Notes: generated from the sequence alone by a model not told the origin. A stretch of DNA of 27,164 nucleotides from JBAZOJ01 sp041648755 (GCA_041648755.1 JBAZOJ010000017.1:1-27164); one strand, 5' to 3'. Positions 1 to 9,834 are shown, counted from the first letter of the stretch. Program-made: numbers and translations.

Positions 1-2505
1 GATCCTTCAGGGGTATTGTCCGCTGCCATTCGAGTCATCAAAGTACTGCGCCCATCCTACGACTTCGTCTTCACCGCTGGATTCTACTCCATAACCGCCG
101 CCCAGGCACATCTTTTGGGCGAGATTGCCCGAAGTTTCGGCGACAACTACCGTCAGCTTCTTGAACTTCCCGGTCCGAACCCCGGCCTGTCATGCGCATC
201 GGAAATTCATCCTGCGCTCGCCTCTGTGTTCGCGCTCTTCGATGGCTTCGAGGTCCTTAAAACCGACCAACCCCGTCAGCCAGCGCCCTCGTTCTCGCTG
301 TACGAATCCTCCCGCGATGAGGCCGCCGCTGCCGCCGAGTGGGCCGCGGGATTGCTCGCATCCGGAGTTTCTCCAGGCGATATCGCAGTGCTTTTCCCTG
401 CCGTTGGCGCGAACGTGCAGGAACTCTTGTCATTTATGGAGAGGCTCGGGGTGCCGTTCTCCCTGGTCAATCAGCCTTCCGCCTCGCGCTCCCCCGCCTT
501 CCAGGCGCTTGAGCGCATTGTCAGACTGCTTCGGCATCACGCCGACCCGGTTCTGATCGAATTGATAGCCTGCGCAGAATACTCAGACCGAGCATCGTTG
601 ACGCGCGATGAAGTGCGGGCAATCCTCCGTCGCGCACGCCTCCGGCGGTCGGGGACATTGCTCGATTGGTCAGGCAGAATGGCTGAGCTTTCCCGTGCTC
701 TGGCTGAACCATCCCACAGGGCTTCCCATTTGCCATCGTCGCGATCCGGAGGCGAAGTATCAGGTTTCTGCGCGGCTCTTGCCGGTTTTCTCAATCTCCT
801 TGCCATGGCTTCTGCGGCAAAGGCTGGCGAATTCCGACAGGCGTTCGAGGGCGTTGCAGCCCATCCCATTCTTGGCCCGTGTCACGCCAAACTCGCCGTC
901 CTGGCCGCGAGCCTGTGTGACGAGATCCTCCCCGTCCTTCGGGCCGTCCCCGGGATTTCCCCGCCGGAAGCTGCTCTGTTCGCGGTTGATGGAATGGACG
1001 CTGCCCCAACCGCTGTTCCCGTGCCGGATGCCGTGGCTGTGGCATCTCTTCTGTCCGGCCGCCATCTGCTCAGAAAGCACTTGTTCATTGGCGGACTCAA
1101 CGAAGAGGCGTTCCCATTCTCGCGGTCCTTTGTCCCGTTCTTTCCCGCGCTGGCTGACTGCGAGGGCATCTCCGTTCCCGACCGGGCGCAGGAGTCCGAA
1201 CACATTTACTTTCTCCTCACCCGGCGCGCCGAAAAAGTGGTCCTTTCCGCTCCTCGCGCCAAGGGCTATCGCGCGCTTGCTCCGTCCTTTTATTTCAGTT
1301 TCGAGCAACCGGCCGGGTACTCCTCCGACAAAGTGGAGGTCTCGCCCAGCACATCAGCGACTTCTCCCTGGGGGAGCGCTTCCGCCCTGGGGTCCTGCGC
1401 CTTTGGCTCCGACCGTTGGTCGCGCGCGGCGGAGCAGGCTGCTTCTTCCGGCCCCGGTCATTCGCAAGCGCTTCGCGGCGCCTTGGCTGAGCGCATCCGC
1501 ACTTCCACGCCCCTGAGCGCATTCGCAGGGGCACTGGCCGATGCGCCCTATGTGGCCTCTCTGGCCGATGTCGGCGCGTCAATGCGCCGGACAATCAATG
1601 TGACGGACATCGAGCACCTGCTGGTCTGTCCCCTGAGGTTCTTCTTTCGGCACATGCTCGCCACCTCGACTCCGGTTGATGCAGGCGAACAGCTTCTGCC
1701 AGCGGATGAGAAGGGACTCATACTCCATCGTATTGCAGCCGAGTTCTACAGGGACATCAACGGCGATAGGGCACGGTTTGAGCAACTTCTGTCCAACCCC
1801 GAGCCCCGGATGCTCGAAGCGCTGAAGCGGATCGTTTCGGAACTGCGCGAGACCGGATCCGCTCCCTACCTGCTGAACTGGGCAGCTTCACTGGGGCTCG
1901 CGACGGGTGAACCCACAAAGGCTCTTAGGCGGTTCATTGAGTACGAGAGAGAAGTCCCGTTCCTTCCTATGGCTGTTGAGAAGGATGTCCGCGGCGGGAT
2001 TGTGACTCCTTCGGGCACGATCGAACTCAAGGGGCGCATTGACCGAATCGACCGGGGCAGCGGGGATTCTCTTTGGGTGGTGGATTACAAGACGACAACG
2101 CCGCCTGCCCACAAGAATGTCAAGAGCGGGCGCTCTACTCAGCTCCAGTTTTATGCCGCTCTCGTTTCCCTCAGTTTCAAGACGGACAACGTGTTGTTCT
2201 GCCATTATTCCCTTGGCCGGGACGTCAAGCGAAGCACGGGCAGGATGAGTCCGAAGAATTTCGATTCCTATATAAATGAGGGAAGAAGCTCTTTCGAGCG
2301 GCTGTTGCCCCTCGCACTGGCCACATGGGCACAAGGCAGACTGAATCGGGTGTTCGAGCAGGACTTGTCCGGGTCATGCGGCTATTCTTCTTTGTGCCGG
2401 AGCCTCTGCAATCCGCTTTCCGCAGTGCAAGCTGGCGAGTTTCCCCCTGACCTGGTTCTCTACCGTGGCGCGGCGGGTCCCGAAGAACCGGAGGATGAGG
2501 AATGA
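1..2505 (+). CDS. addB: AddB-like PD-(D/E)XK nuclease / helicase-like subunit, 5' partial
   Basis: This is the B subunit of an AddAB-type enzyme, which resects double-strand DNA ends for RecA-dependent repair. The frame is open from base 1, so the true start lies outside the window; the TTG at 16 is only the first possible start inside it. Numbering from base 1, a UvrD-like motif, GGLNEEAFPF, lies near residues 365-374. A C-terminal nuclease core has D681/D684 and D695-Y-K697 (the D...DxK signature). AddB nucleases carry an iron-sulfur cluster; here C543 and C793, C799, C803 could be ligands, but the spacing differs from the usual C-x2-C-x5-C. No intact Walker A is visible in the part present, as expected for AddB. 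The stop overlaps the next start by 4 bases (ATGA), implying translational coupling to AddA. Family assignment is firm; the exact AddB subtype is less so. Confidence 0.85.
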   Translation, partial: DPSGVLSAAIRVIKVLRPSYDFVFTAGFYSITAAQAHLLGEIARSFGDNYRQLLELPGPNPGLSCASEIHPALASVFALFDGFEVLKTDQPRQPAPSFSLYESSRDEAAAAAEWAAGLLASGVSPGDIAVLFPAVGANVQELLSFMERLGVPFSLVNQPSASRSPAFQALERIVRLLRHHADPVLIELIACAEYSDRASLTRDEVRAILRRARLRRSGTLLDWSGRMAELSRALAEPSHRASHLPSSRSGGEVSGFCAALAGFLNLLAMASAAKAGEFRQAFEGVAAHPILGPCHAKLAVLAASLCDEILPVLRAVPGISPPEAALFAVDGMDAAPTAVPVPDAVAVASLLSGRHLLRKHLFIGGLNEEAFPFSRSFVPFFPALADCEGISVPDRAQESEHIYFLLTRRAEKVVLSAPRAKGYRALAPSFYFSFEQPAGYSSDKVEVSPSTSATSPWGSASALGSCAFGSDRWSRAAEQAASSGPGHSQALRGALAERIRTSTPLSAFAGALADAPYVASLADVGASMRRTINVTDIEHLLVCPLRFFFRHMLATSTPVDAGEQLLPADEKGLILHRIAAEFYRDINGDRARFEQLLSNPEPRMLEALKRIVSELRETGSAPYLLNWAASLGLATGEPTKALRRFIEYEREVPFLPMAVEKDVRGGIVTPSGTIELKGRIDRIDRGSGDSLWVVDYKTTTPPAHKNVKSGRSTQLQFYAALVSLSFKTDNVLFCHYSLGRDVKRSTGRMSPKNFDSYINEGRSSFERLLPLALATWAQGRLNRVFEQDLSGSCGYSSLCRSLCNPLSAVQAGEFPPDLVLYRGAAGPEEPEDEE

Positions 2506-5500
2506 GCACGATACCCTCATCCAATGGAAATCTGCTTGTCCGCGCCTGTGCCGGCGCAGGAAAGACGCGTGAACTGGTCAACCGCTACTTCGGGAAATAC
2601 CTCGCGGGTAAGAATCTGCTCGCGATAACATTTACCGAGTTGGCGGCGGGCGAGATGCGTGCCCGTATCGCACGGGAAATCAAGAAAGCCGGGGAAGCAG
2701 CTCGCGCTGCTGGCGATGCTGCGGCCGAGGCGAATCTGCGGCGTCTTCTCATCGGCGTTCCGAACCTTCCCATCTCGACATTTCACAGCTTCTGCAGGTC
2801 GCTGCTTCTCGAAAATGCTTCCCTCGCAGGGGTCGAACCCGATTTCACCGTACTTGACGCGGTCGTGTCGGCAGAACTACGCGGCCAGGCCGTTTTTGAG
2901 GCAATTGAGTCTGCCGTGGAGGATTTGGCGTCTTTTGGCGAAGACGCTGGTCCTGTGTCGCTGGTGCTGGAGAGCGTTGAGCCCGGGAGCCTGGCCAATC
3001 TCCTGTCGTCAGCTTTGTCTCAACCGGACCTCGCCGACGCCTTCGACAAATCCCGTCGAGACTCCCTGCCCCCGTTTTCACCGCCGCCTGTCGTGGCGCA
3101 CCCCGAGCCTCTTGCAGCGTTGCTCGGAATCCCGGTGTCTGATATCGAGGGTCATCTCGCTGATCTTTCGGCAACGTTCCTTACCCTGAGATTGGAACCC
3201 CGCAAAGCTGCGTCGTTCAGGTCCGAGGCAAAGAAACGCGGCCTTGAACGCTTCGACAGGCCGGAAATCATCGCCGCTGCCGATGAAATAGGCGCCCTTC
3301 TGTTGGGGCTGGTCAAGGCGCGAAGGTTCAGTCTTCTTGCCGGCTTCGAAGTGAAGTTGTTCAAGGGCTTCTGTCGGCTTCTCCTTCTTGCCCGCGAGCG
3401 CTTTGACGTGTTGAAGGAGGGCGCGCTGGATTTCCAGGACTTGCAGCGAGCGGTTGAAAAACTCCTGTGCGAGTCCGCTGAAGGTGCAGAGGTCCTTCGC
3501 TCTCTTGCGGCCCGGTATGACCACATCTTTGTTGACGAATTCCAGGACACCGATTTCTCGCAGTGGCGTATCGTCAAGGCGCTCGCAACGGGATCCGATG
3601 GAAGGCCGGTTCCCGACAGGCTCTTCCTTGTTGGCGATGCCCAGCAGTCGATTTATGCCTTCAGAGGAGCGGATGTCGCTCTGTTCGATTCCTCCGCATC
3701 CGAGGTCGAAGCGGGCACGCTTGAGCTGTCGAACAACTACCGCAGCCTTCCGGCGGTCATTGACTTCTGCAATCTTGTCTTCGCTCCGCTCTTTGGTGAT
3801 TCCCTGCTGAACGTCCAGGGCGTCCGCCATTTGCCGATGGGGACCGGGCGTAGGATGCAGGGGGAATCGTCGCCCGGCGCAGTCAGCATCGTGATCTCCC
3901 CTGAGTCGGCCTCTGAGGCCGCAGTGGCTGCGGAGGAGGTAGACCGTCTATGTCGAGTTGACGGCCGGATTTGCCTGCCGGAGCGTGGTATCGCCGTTCT
4001 CGCGCGAACCCATTCCGATCTTTCGGCGCTTGTCCCCCATCTTGCACGCCTTGGCATTCCCTTTTCTCTCAAGCTCGGAGACGATTTTTCTTCCCGACAG
4101 GAAGTATCGGACGTTTCAGCAGCCATCAGGGCCGTTCTTGACCGCGATGACTACCACGTCGCCCAGTTCCTGCGGTCCCCTATGTGCGGGCTGTCAGATG
4201 CCGCATTGTTTGTCATCTCAAGGGCAACGGGTGACTCGCTGGCCGACAAACTGTCCGGAGTCGATCCCGGGCGCCTGGAAACCGGGGATCGGCTGTGCCT
4301 TCTTCACGCTTCTGCGTTTCTCTCCGGCATGCGCGCCTGCTTTGCGACCCGGCCGTTGGACAAGGCGCTGGACGAATTGTTCGAAGCATGCGGTGTCCCC
4401 CTCTGCTATGCTGCCACTGACTATGGCTCTGTCGCGATCGAGAATCTTTTGTGCTTGCGCGCCTTTGCTGACCAGTTCGCCGAATCGGGCAGGGGAGTAT
4501 CCGAATTCGCTGACTTCATCACCGGTGGCAGGCTCTCCGCCTCAGGTCCCGGCGCAATGGTGCCGGGCCGCGTCAACCTCTTGACAATCCATGCTTCGAA
4601 AGGGCTCGAATTCCATACGGTAGTGGTTATCGGGGCGGGCAAGGGGAAAAACCGTGGCCATAATGACGGCGAGGTTCGCTTCGTCACCATGCCGGACATT
4701 GGCAGGATTCCTATCCCTGACATGGGGATTGCCCGCGACGCCGTTATCGAGGAAATGCCCGAAATTGCTCAGTTGCCTGGGCAGGACGGAAAATCCTCGT
4801 TGAGGGGATTCTGGTCGCAGACGGCCCGGGATACCCGTGCCGCAGTAGAAAGTTCCGAGGAATTGCGCCTCTATTACGTCGCCTGTACGCGCGCCCGGGA
4901 TCGCTTAACGATTCTGGGTTCTTGCCAGAGCGGGAAAGCCGGGATCGAATTCAGCAAGGGCAGCTTCCTCGCGAGAATCGCCGCATCTATCCTCCCGGAT
5001 CTTCGGGTTGAGCCTGGCGCGGTTCGGAAGTTCCCGTGCGGGGAATCGGAGGCGGAAATCCGCCTTGCATCCGCTCCGCCCCCCGCGCAATTCAGCGATG
5101 CTGCGGTCATTAAGGGCGTTTTCGACTCGCTTCGCCCGCCTGAGCCATCCCGGCCACCCGCTGCCCTTTCCGCACCGGCCGTTCCCATCGGAGTTGTCTC
5201 GCTCGCGGCTTTGCTCGCTGGCGGGGAAGACGCTCAATCCACAGTTCCTGAGAAGTCTTCCGATGGGCCTCGCGAATCTCTGGGGCTTGTTTTCGGAAGT
5301 GCCCTGCACCTCCTTCTTCAGCGAAGGCCGCAGGCACCTTCCGATGAGATTGACCGTACGATCGCTCTCGGTCTTGTTCCGGGGAATCTGCGGGAGAGTC
5401 TCCTCCGCGCGTATGAGCGGACCATTGCCGGTGTGCTTCCGCTTGTCAATGTCGCCGGCGCCCGGCTTTACAGCGAATATCCGTTCCTTCTGAAATGGCA

Positions 5501-5783
5501 TGGATACCTCCTCCGCGGTCGAATGGACCTGCTTTCCGTATCGGGCGACTCAGCCGTGATCGTTGACTTCAAGAGCGGGAATCCCCCGCGCGAACGAAAA
5601 TCTCTTGACGCGTATTGTTACCAGGCTGCCCTGTACTCGGTCGCGGCCCGGTCACTTCTTGGCGTCAAGTCCGCTCGGGCCTTCCTGTACTTTACGACTG
5701 GCGGAGAAATCACAGAGGGTTATACTGATTCTGACCTTGAGAAGGCCTTGGCCGATGCAGCCCGAAAGGGCCGTACCGACTGA
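2502..5783 (+). CDS. addA: AddA-like UvrD/RecB-family helicase-nuclease
   Basis: This is an ATP-dependent SF1A helicase with a C-terminal nuclease, the motor partner of the upstream AddB-like protein. All key helicase motifs are visible: Walker A ACAGAGKT at residues 15-22, TFTELAAGEMRARI (Ia), STFHSFC, Walker B VDEFQD near 344-349, GDAQQSIYAFRG near 378, LSNNYRS, TIHASKGLEF near 695, and YYVACTRARDRL near 790. The nuclease domain has D1009 (GRMDLL), D1022-F-K1024 (VDFKSG) and a YQAALY motif near 1040, so it appears catalytically complete. The 1093-residue length is within the usual range for AddA/RecB proteins. The ATG at 2502 overlaps the AddB stop. The next gene has its own promoter, so this closes the repair operon. 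RecB is an alternative name, but the AddB-like neighbour with its own nuclease favours AddA. Confidence 0.9.
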   Translation: MSTIPSSNGNLLVRACAGAGKTRELVNRYFGKYLAGKNLLAITFTELAAGEMRARIAREIKKAGEAARAAGDAAAEANLRRLLIGVPNLPISTFHSFCRSLLLENASLAGVEPDFTVLDAVVSAELRGQAVFEAIESAVEDLASFGEDAGPVSLVLESVEPGSLANLLSSALSQPDLADAFDKSRRDSLPPFSPPPVVAHPEPLAALLGIPVSDIEGHLADLSATFLTLRLEPRKAASFRSEAKKRGLERFDRPEIIAAADEIGALLLGLVKARRFSLLAGFEVKLFKGFCRLLLLARERFDVLKEGALDFQDLQRAVEKLLCESAEGAEVLRSLAARYDHIFVDEFQDTDFSQWRIVKALATGSDGRPVPDRLFLVGDAQQSIYAFRGADVALFDSSASEVEAGTLELSNNYRSLPAVIDFCNLVFAPLFGDSLLNVQGVRHLPMGTGRRMQGESSPGAVSIVISPESASEAAVAAEEVDRLCRVDGRICLPERGIAVLARTHSDLSALVPHLARLGIPFSLKLGDDFSSRQEVSDVSAAIRAVLDRDDYHVAQFLRSPMCGLSDAALFVISRATGDSLADKLSGVDPGRLETGDRLCLLHASAFLSGMRACFATRPLDKALDELFEACGVPLCYAATDYGSVAIENLLCLRAFADQFAESGRGVSEFADFITGGRLSASGPGAMVPGRVNLLTIHASKGLEFHTVVVIGAGKGKNRGHNDGEVRFVTMPDIGRIPIPDMGIARDAVIEEMPEIAQLPGQDGKSSLRGFWSQTARDTRAAVESSEELRLYYVACTRARDRLTILGSCQSGKAGIEFSKGSFLARIAASILPDLRVEPGAVRKFPCGESEAEIRLASAPPPAQFSDAAVIKGVFDSLRPPEPSRPPAALSAPAVPIGVVSLAALLAGGEDAQSTVPEKSSDGPRESLGLVFGSALHLLLQRRPQAPSDEIDRTIALGLVPGNLRESLLRAYERTIAGVLPLVNVAGARLYSEYPFLLKWHGYLLRGRMDLLSVSGDSAVIVDFKSGNPPRERKSLDAYCYQAALYSVAARSLLGVKSARAFLYFTTGGEITEGYTDSDLEKALADAARKGRTD

Positions 5784-5802
5784 CCTGTAGTGTCGTTTTT
5801 GG

Positions 5803-5830
5803 TTGACTTGCCTCCCAGCAGTTCTATAAT
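5803..5830 (+). promoter_or_regulatory. Sigma70-type promoter of the pilus assembly operon
   Basis: TTGACT at 5803-5808 and a consensus TATAAT at 5825-5830 are separated by 16 bases. It lies in the short gap after the AddA stop and directly upstream of the PilM gene, giving a leader of under 20 bases that includes the ribosome-binding site. This separates the pilus genes from the repair genes transcriptionally. Confidence 0.75.
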
Positions 5831-5854
5831 CCCCGTTCTTTCAGGGAGTTGCCC

Positions 5855-7687
5855 TTGGCGCGTAAATCCATTTGGGCTATCGACATAGGCTCCTCCGCCG
5901 TGCGGGCCGTAAAGCTCGTGCGAAACAAGGACAAAATCAGGCTCGCCGACTACGACATTCGCGACCTTTCCTATGTCGGAAGGGAAGAGGATAAGATCCT
6001 CGACGCGATTCGGAAGGCGCTTATCGGTCTTGCCGGCCGTAAGTCCCTTATCGGCGAGAAAGTGATTATCTCCGTCCCAGGCTCTCTGAGCTTCCAGCGA
6101 GTAGTCAAGATTCCTCCCTGCCCGATCAGCAAAATCCCCGAGTTGATGGGCTACGAAGCCCAGCAGCAGATACCTTTCAAACTCGACGAGGTTATCTGGG
6201 ACTACCAGTTGATATCGGCGCCCGAGGACGTATCTCAGGGCCGTAAAGTCGCGCTCTTCGCTGTGAAAAAGCAGATTGTCGAGCCACTTCTGAGGTTCTG
6301 CTCTGAAGCGATGATGCGTGTCGTCGGCATCCAGCTTACCCATATCGCTTCGCTGAACTATCTCTCCTACGAATTGCAGCCTGACAAGGCCATTGCAGTA
6401 TTGAACGTCGGTGCGCGATACAGCGAGCTGGTTATCGCGGACCGCACTGATCTTTGGCTGCGTGCGCTTCCGTTCGCGGGTATGCATCTTACCGAGGCGA
6501 TCGCCGAGCGTTCCCGTTCCTCCTTCCTTGAAGCAGAGGAGGAGAAGAAGTCCATTCTCACCGCGGATTCCCAGGCTGTTACCGCCGGGGTTGACCCGGC
6601 AATCCGTAACCTCGTGGCCGAGACTACTCGTTCGCTGGGCTTCTACCGTGCTCAGAATCCTTCGAGCGAACCTGCAACCCTGTTTGTGACCGGCCGCGGG
6701 TTCTCATTCGAAAAGGGCCTTCGGTCGCTTGAGGCGGATACCCGCCTTCCGGTTTTCATAACCGGTGCGCCCAAAAGGATCGAATACACGCTGGTTGGAC
6801 CTGAAGATGTCTTTGCCGAGGACTGCAGGCAGCTTTCTTGTGCGATGGGCATGGCCCTGCAGGGCCTTGGAGAGGGAAAGTACGACACCAATCTGCTTCC
6901 CTCGGATGCTCAACTCGATAACCTTCTCGCCGACAAGCGGATTCCTGTCGCGCTCGGTGTGATCCTTCTGTGGGCAGTCGTTCTCTGGGCGTATTTCCTG
7001 GTCCAGGCCCGCTTGGATACGGCCAGATTTCACGAGACTAAGTTCAAGGAAGCCCTGATGGGCGTGCAGGATAACGATAAGAAGCTCAAAGCGGTTCTTT
7101 CCAATATCCCGCCCCGGATCCTCCAGGCAAAGAACCTCGCCTCTTACACTTCCGGCCGGACAGCGTCCTACACGGCAATCAACTCCACCCTCGCTGCTGT
7201 CGCCGAAACCCGCAAGTCCGCCTCCGGAGTCTGGCTCAAATCCATCAGCATCTCTGACGACACGCGTGAGAAACTGAACGAGTGGGCTCTCTCTCTTGGT
7301 AATGCGACAATTACCACTATTGAACACCTGGTAATCTGGAAGGCCAAGCCCACTTCGACAAGCCCCGAAGACGAGCGCATTCTGGCTACTCTCGAGCCGT
7401 CAAGGATTACACGTTGGCTCAAGTGCGAAATCACAGGCGAGGCAATCGCGGGACTCGGCGCGGAAAAGCTGTCGTCGGTGGAGGCCCTGCGCTCCAGCAT
7501 CGAGAAGATGGGTGGCGGCTTCAAGGACGTCAAGATATCCACTGACTGGAAAGAGATCGCCATGGACCTCCCCGGCGGTTCTGTTCAGGGAATCGACTTC
7601 GAGATCACTTTCCTCGTCGAGATCCCGCCCTACGATGGGGAATGGAACAAACCTGCCGAGTCCGAAAGTCCTGAGGAGGCCAAATGA
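5855..7687 (+). CDS. pilM: PilM-type actin-like ATPase fused to a PilN-like membrane segment
   Basis: This is the cytoplasmic actin-fold component of a type IV pilus or related inner-membrane assembly platform. The N-terminus (WAIDIGSSAVRAVKL) and the signature GYEAQQQIPFKLDEVIWDYQ are characteristic of PilM. After about 350 residues there is one transmembrane helix (about 363-383) and then a roughly 220-residue C-terminal region, so the protein resembles PilM joined to a PilN-like bitopic partner. Classical PilM ends before such a segment. I prefer the TTG at 5855 over the TTG at 5849, because AGGGAG at 5843-5848 is then spaced 6 bases from the start rather than touching it. The stop overlaps the next gene by 4 bases. 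The set resembles Akkermansia Amuc_1101 and its neighbours. PilM identity is confident; the PilN equivalence of the tail is inferred from topology. Confidence 0.85.
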   Translation: MARKSIWAIDIGSSAVRAVKLVRNKDKIRLADYDIRDLSYVGREEDKILDAIRKALIGLAGRKSLIGEKVIISVPGSLSFQRVVKIPPCPISKIPELMGYEAQQQIPFKLDEVIWDYQLISAPEDVSQGRKVALFAVKKQIVEPLLRFCSEAMMRVVGIQLTHIASLNYLSYELQPDKAIAVLNVGARYSELVIADRTDLWLRALPFAGMHLTEAIAERSRSSFLEAEEEKKSILTADSQAVTAGVDPAIRNLVAETTRSLGFYRAQNPSSEPATLFVTGRGFSFEKGLRSLEADTRLPVFITGAPKRIEYTLVGPEDVFAEDCRQLSCAMGMALQGLGEGKYDTNLLPSDAQLDNLLADKRIPVALGVILLWAVVLWAYFLVQARLDTARFHETKFKEALMGVQDNDKKLKAVLSNIPPRILQAKNLASYTSGRTASYTAINSTLAAVAETRKSASGVWLKSISISDDTREKLNEWALSLGNATITTIEHLVIWKAKPTSTSPEDERILATLEPSRITRWLKCEITGEAIAGLGAEKLSSVEALRSSIEKMGGGFKDVKISTDWKEIAMDLPGGSVQGIDFEITFLVEIPPYDGEWNKPAESESPEEAK

Positions 7688-8694
7688 GGTTCTTCAAGCG
7701 CTGGCTTTTCTGGGTCGTCGCCGCCAGTGCAGTCATTGGCGTGGCTGTGCTCTTTTTCATTACATATGGCAAGTGGCAGGCACTTCAGGTCGTCTATACC
7801 AACCTTGAGAAGAGGCAGGGCGAGGTCACCAAGTACAATGCGCATCCCCTTCTACCTACGTCACAGGCCATTGAGTTGGCAAAGAAGCTGTCAGACGACT
7901 ACGATCGCGATATCCGGAAAATGGTGCTCGATAACTATGATAGAGAGAACGTAAGGACCCGGTTCGAGCTGCTTTTCGCCGACTCCGGTTATACCCGCGA
8001 CATCAATGCTATCGACCTGAACCGCTATCGTTCCAAGTACGAAACCGAGAGAGATATTGTCCTTTCCGTAGCCCGTGACAAGGGCGCGTACGCGGTTCCA
8101 CTGGTCAAGGAGAACTCAGGATTCCAGTACTTCGACAAAAATGAGTTGTCCAGAGACTCGATCACGGGGCTTCAGAAGCGATTCTGGATTTCCTCCGCAA
8201 TCTATGAATGTCTGACAGCCTATAACAGCAAGCCGCTGCTTCTTGCTGGCTGGAAGTTCGTCCCCGAAACAGGAGATCAGGCTGCTGAATTGCCTGCGCG
8301 AATTTCCGCCGTAAAGGCCGTCAGGCAGCTCGGAATCGTTCCGCCTCCGGATGTCTCGATCGAAGATCCCAGGTACTTGGACACGCGTCCTGTGATGGAG
8401 CCATTCTATTACTTCGCGATGTGGAACATCAAGGTCGAGCTTGCGGCCCCTGAGGGCGCGGTTCCCGGGATTGTGAATGAACTCCTCAACTCGTCGCTGT
8501 TCTTCTTCGTTTCCTCCATCTCCATCAAGCGCAGAAAAGCGGAGATCCTGGATCGTTACGCCCTTCCAATGGCCGATATCGAACTTACCCTTGTTGTGCT
8601 GGATTTCGACGAAACCAAGCTTCCGGAGGAATTTCGGCCCAAAGCCGACGCCGATGTCGACAAACCCGAGGACGCGGAGGGCCCTAACAAATGA
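7684..8694 (+). CDS. PilO/Amuc_1100-like bitopic pilus-system protein
   Basis: This 336-residue protein has one N-terminal transmembrane helix (about residues 8-28), and the remainder is probably periplasmic. A helical stretch follows the membrane segment. The C-terminal part (EPFYYFAMWNIKVELAAPEG onward, then FVSSISIKRRKAEIL) reads like the ferredoxin-like fold of PilO-type alignment proteins and of Amuc_1100. Position agrees: it follows PilM with a 4-base ATGA overlap and precedes another membrane-anchored protein and the secretin, as in pilMNOPQ operons. Its expected role is to link the inner-membrane PilM/N platform to the periplasmic conduit. The assignment rests on topology, length and gene order rather than a diagnostic motif, so a generic PilO-like label is safest. 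Confidence 0.65.
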   Translation: MRFFKRWLFWVVAASAVIGVAVLFFITYGKWQALQVVYTNLEKRQGEVTKYNAHPLLPTSQAIELAKKLSDDYDRDIRKMVLDNYDRENVRTRFELLFADSGYTRDINAIDLNRYRSKYETERDIVLSVARDKGAYAVPLVKENSGFQYFDKNELSRDSITGLQKRFWISSAIYECLTAYNSKPLLLAGWKFVPETGDQAAELPARISAVKAVRQLGIVPPPDVSIEDPRYLDTRPVMEPFYYFAMWNIKVELAAPEGAVPGIVNELLNSSLFFFVSSISIKRRKAEILDRYALPMADIELTLVVLDFDETKLPEEFRPKADADVDKPEDAEGPNK

Positions 8695-9811
8695 AAAAGC
8701 CGGGCGCGCTCCTGAACACTTTTGACCGCGTTTTCCTTGTCCTTGCCATTACCGCCTCGATTTCCTGGCTTGTTATCACCTTCCAAGTCCCCCCAAGATC
8801 TGGGGCGCCGAAGATATTAAGAACAGAATCAGTTCGCTCGAAAACAAGCTCTCTGGCAAGTCTGCCCCCGTCGAGCTTCCCTTTGCCTACGAGGATGAAT
8901 TCGATCGCTATCAAAAGGGCTTCTCTGTCTCATCCGCTCAAGCGCGCCCGGATAGCTGGTTGCTCTACAACTCCCCGACGCCACGGCCCCTCATTGTGAC
9001 AACGCCCCCACCGCCCGAGGAATTCAAGCCTGAATTGTCACCGGTCGAATCCTTCGGGGCGATTTCCGAGCCCGGCAAAGTCACGCTGGCGTGGAAGAAG
9101 CCATCGCTTACGCGTAATGTCAGGGTTGATGGCTATTATCTGTTCCGCATCCCTGCGGAAGGCCAATTCGGCACCTTCGCCTACAAGGACAAGAATCCTT
9201 GTCGCATCGATGCCGGAACGATTCCGGCTCGTCCCCTCTGCGAGCGTATCGTAGAGCTTCAGTACCAGGACACTGTCATCGAAGCCGAGACCAGGTACGC
9301 CTACGTGATTGTCGCTGTGGGCATCCCTTCCCGCCAGATTAAGAAGGACGGAAAGCCCTTGCTTGATCAGAATGGGAATCCGGTTTTTGAGGACGTTGCC
9401 GGTGAACCCGTTTTCGCCGTCTCCTCGAGAATTGAAGGCGATACCGTCCCTGAACTCCAGATCTTTCTTACCGGAATCACCGAGCCTGTTGGCGGGAACT
9501 TCCGCATCTTCAAATGGATGCGCGACACATCGAGGTGGGTTGGCGCGCCGTTCGAGGCTACTGTAGGCCAAGTGGTCGGCAAGACCGCCCGGGTGGAAAA
9601 AGTCCCCGTGGACTTCACGACTATCTGGATTCTCGACGGTACCGAGACGAAAAGGGTCGTCGTTGAAGGCAAGACAATCCTTCGCAGACTGGCCTATCTT
9701 TCTACTGCCGACGGCAGGAAGAAGAAGGAACTGGAGATGACCCCTGCGAGGGAGGCAGTTGACGTGAAAAATGTGTTCGAAACCGTGCTCGTACCGGCCC
9801 TGCAGGGCTAA
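8691..9811 (+). CDS. Membrane-anchored FN3-like pilus-system protein, interrupted by an apparent -1 frameshift
   Basis: Translation starts at ATG 8691 (GGAGGG at 8676-8681, 4-base overlap with the previous stop). It gives a transmembrane anchor, MKKPGALLNTFDRVFLVLAI, followed by SISWLVITFQVPP. From the C6 run at 8789-8794 the convincing protein continues in the -1 frame (KIWGAEDIKNRISSLENKL and on to 9811). The original frame runs on as unlikely sequence to 8999. Adding one C would give a continuous product of 373 residues. After a Pro-rich linker there is a fibronectin-III-like segment (KVTLAWKKPS, VDGYYLFR, RYAYVIVAVG), then a C-terminal domain ending near GRKKKELEMTP. It sits in the PilP position between the PilO-like protein and the secretin, and may be the Amuc_1099 counterpart. 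The broken frame may be a sequence error, a true mutation, or slippage. Confidence 0.7.
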
Positions 9812-9834
9812 CCGCAAAAAAAACGGAAAAAACC

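Noticed and set aside
608..1516. Second-frame + strand open frame inside the AddB-like gene
   Set aside because: Its composition (Arg, Ser, Pro rich) is typical of a shadow frame, and the AddB frame has the motifs.
5777..5800. Weak hairpin CGAC/GTCG with T5 after the AddA-like gene
   Set aside because: A four-bp stem with an 11-base loop is too weak to call a terminator.
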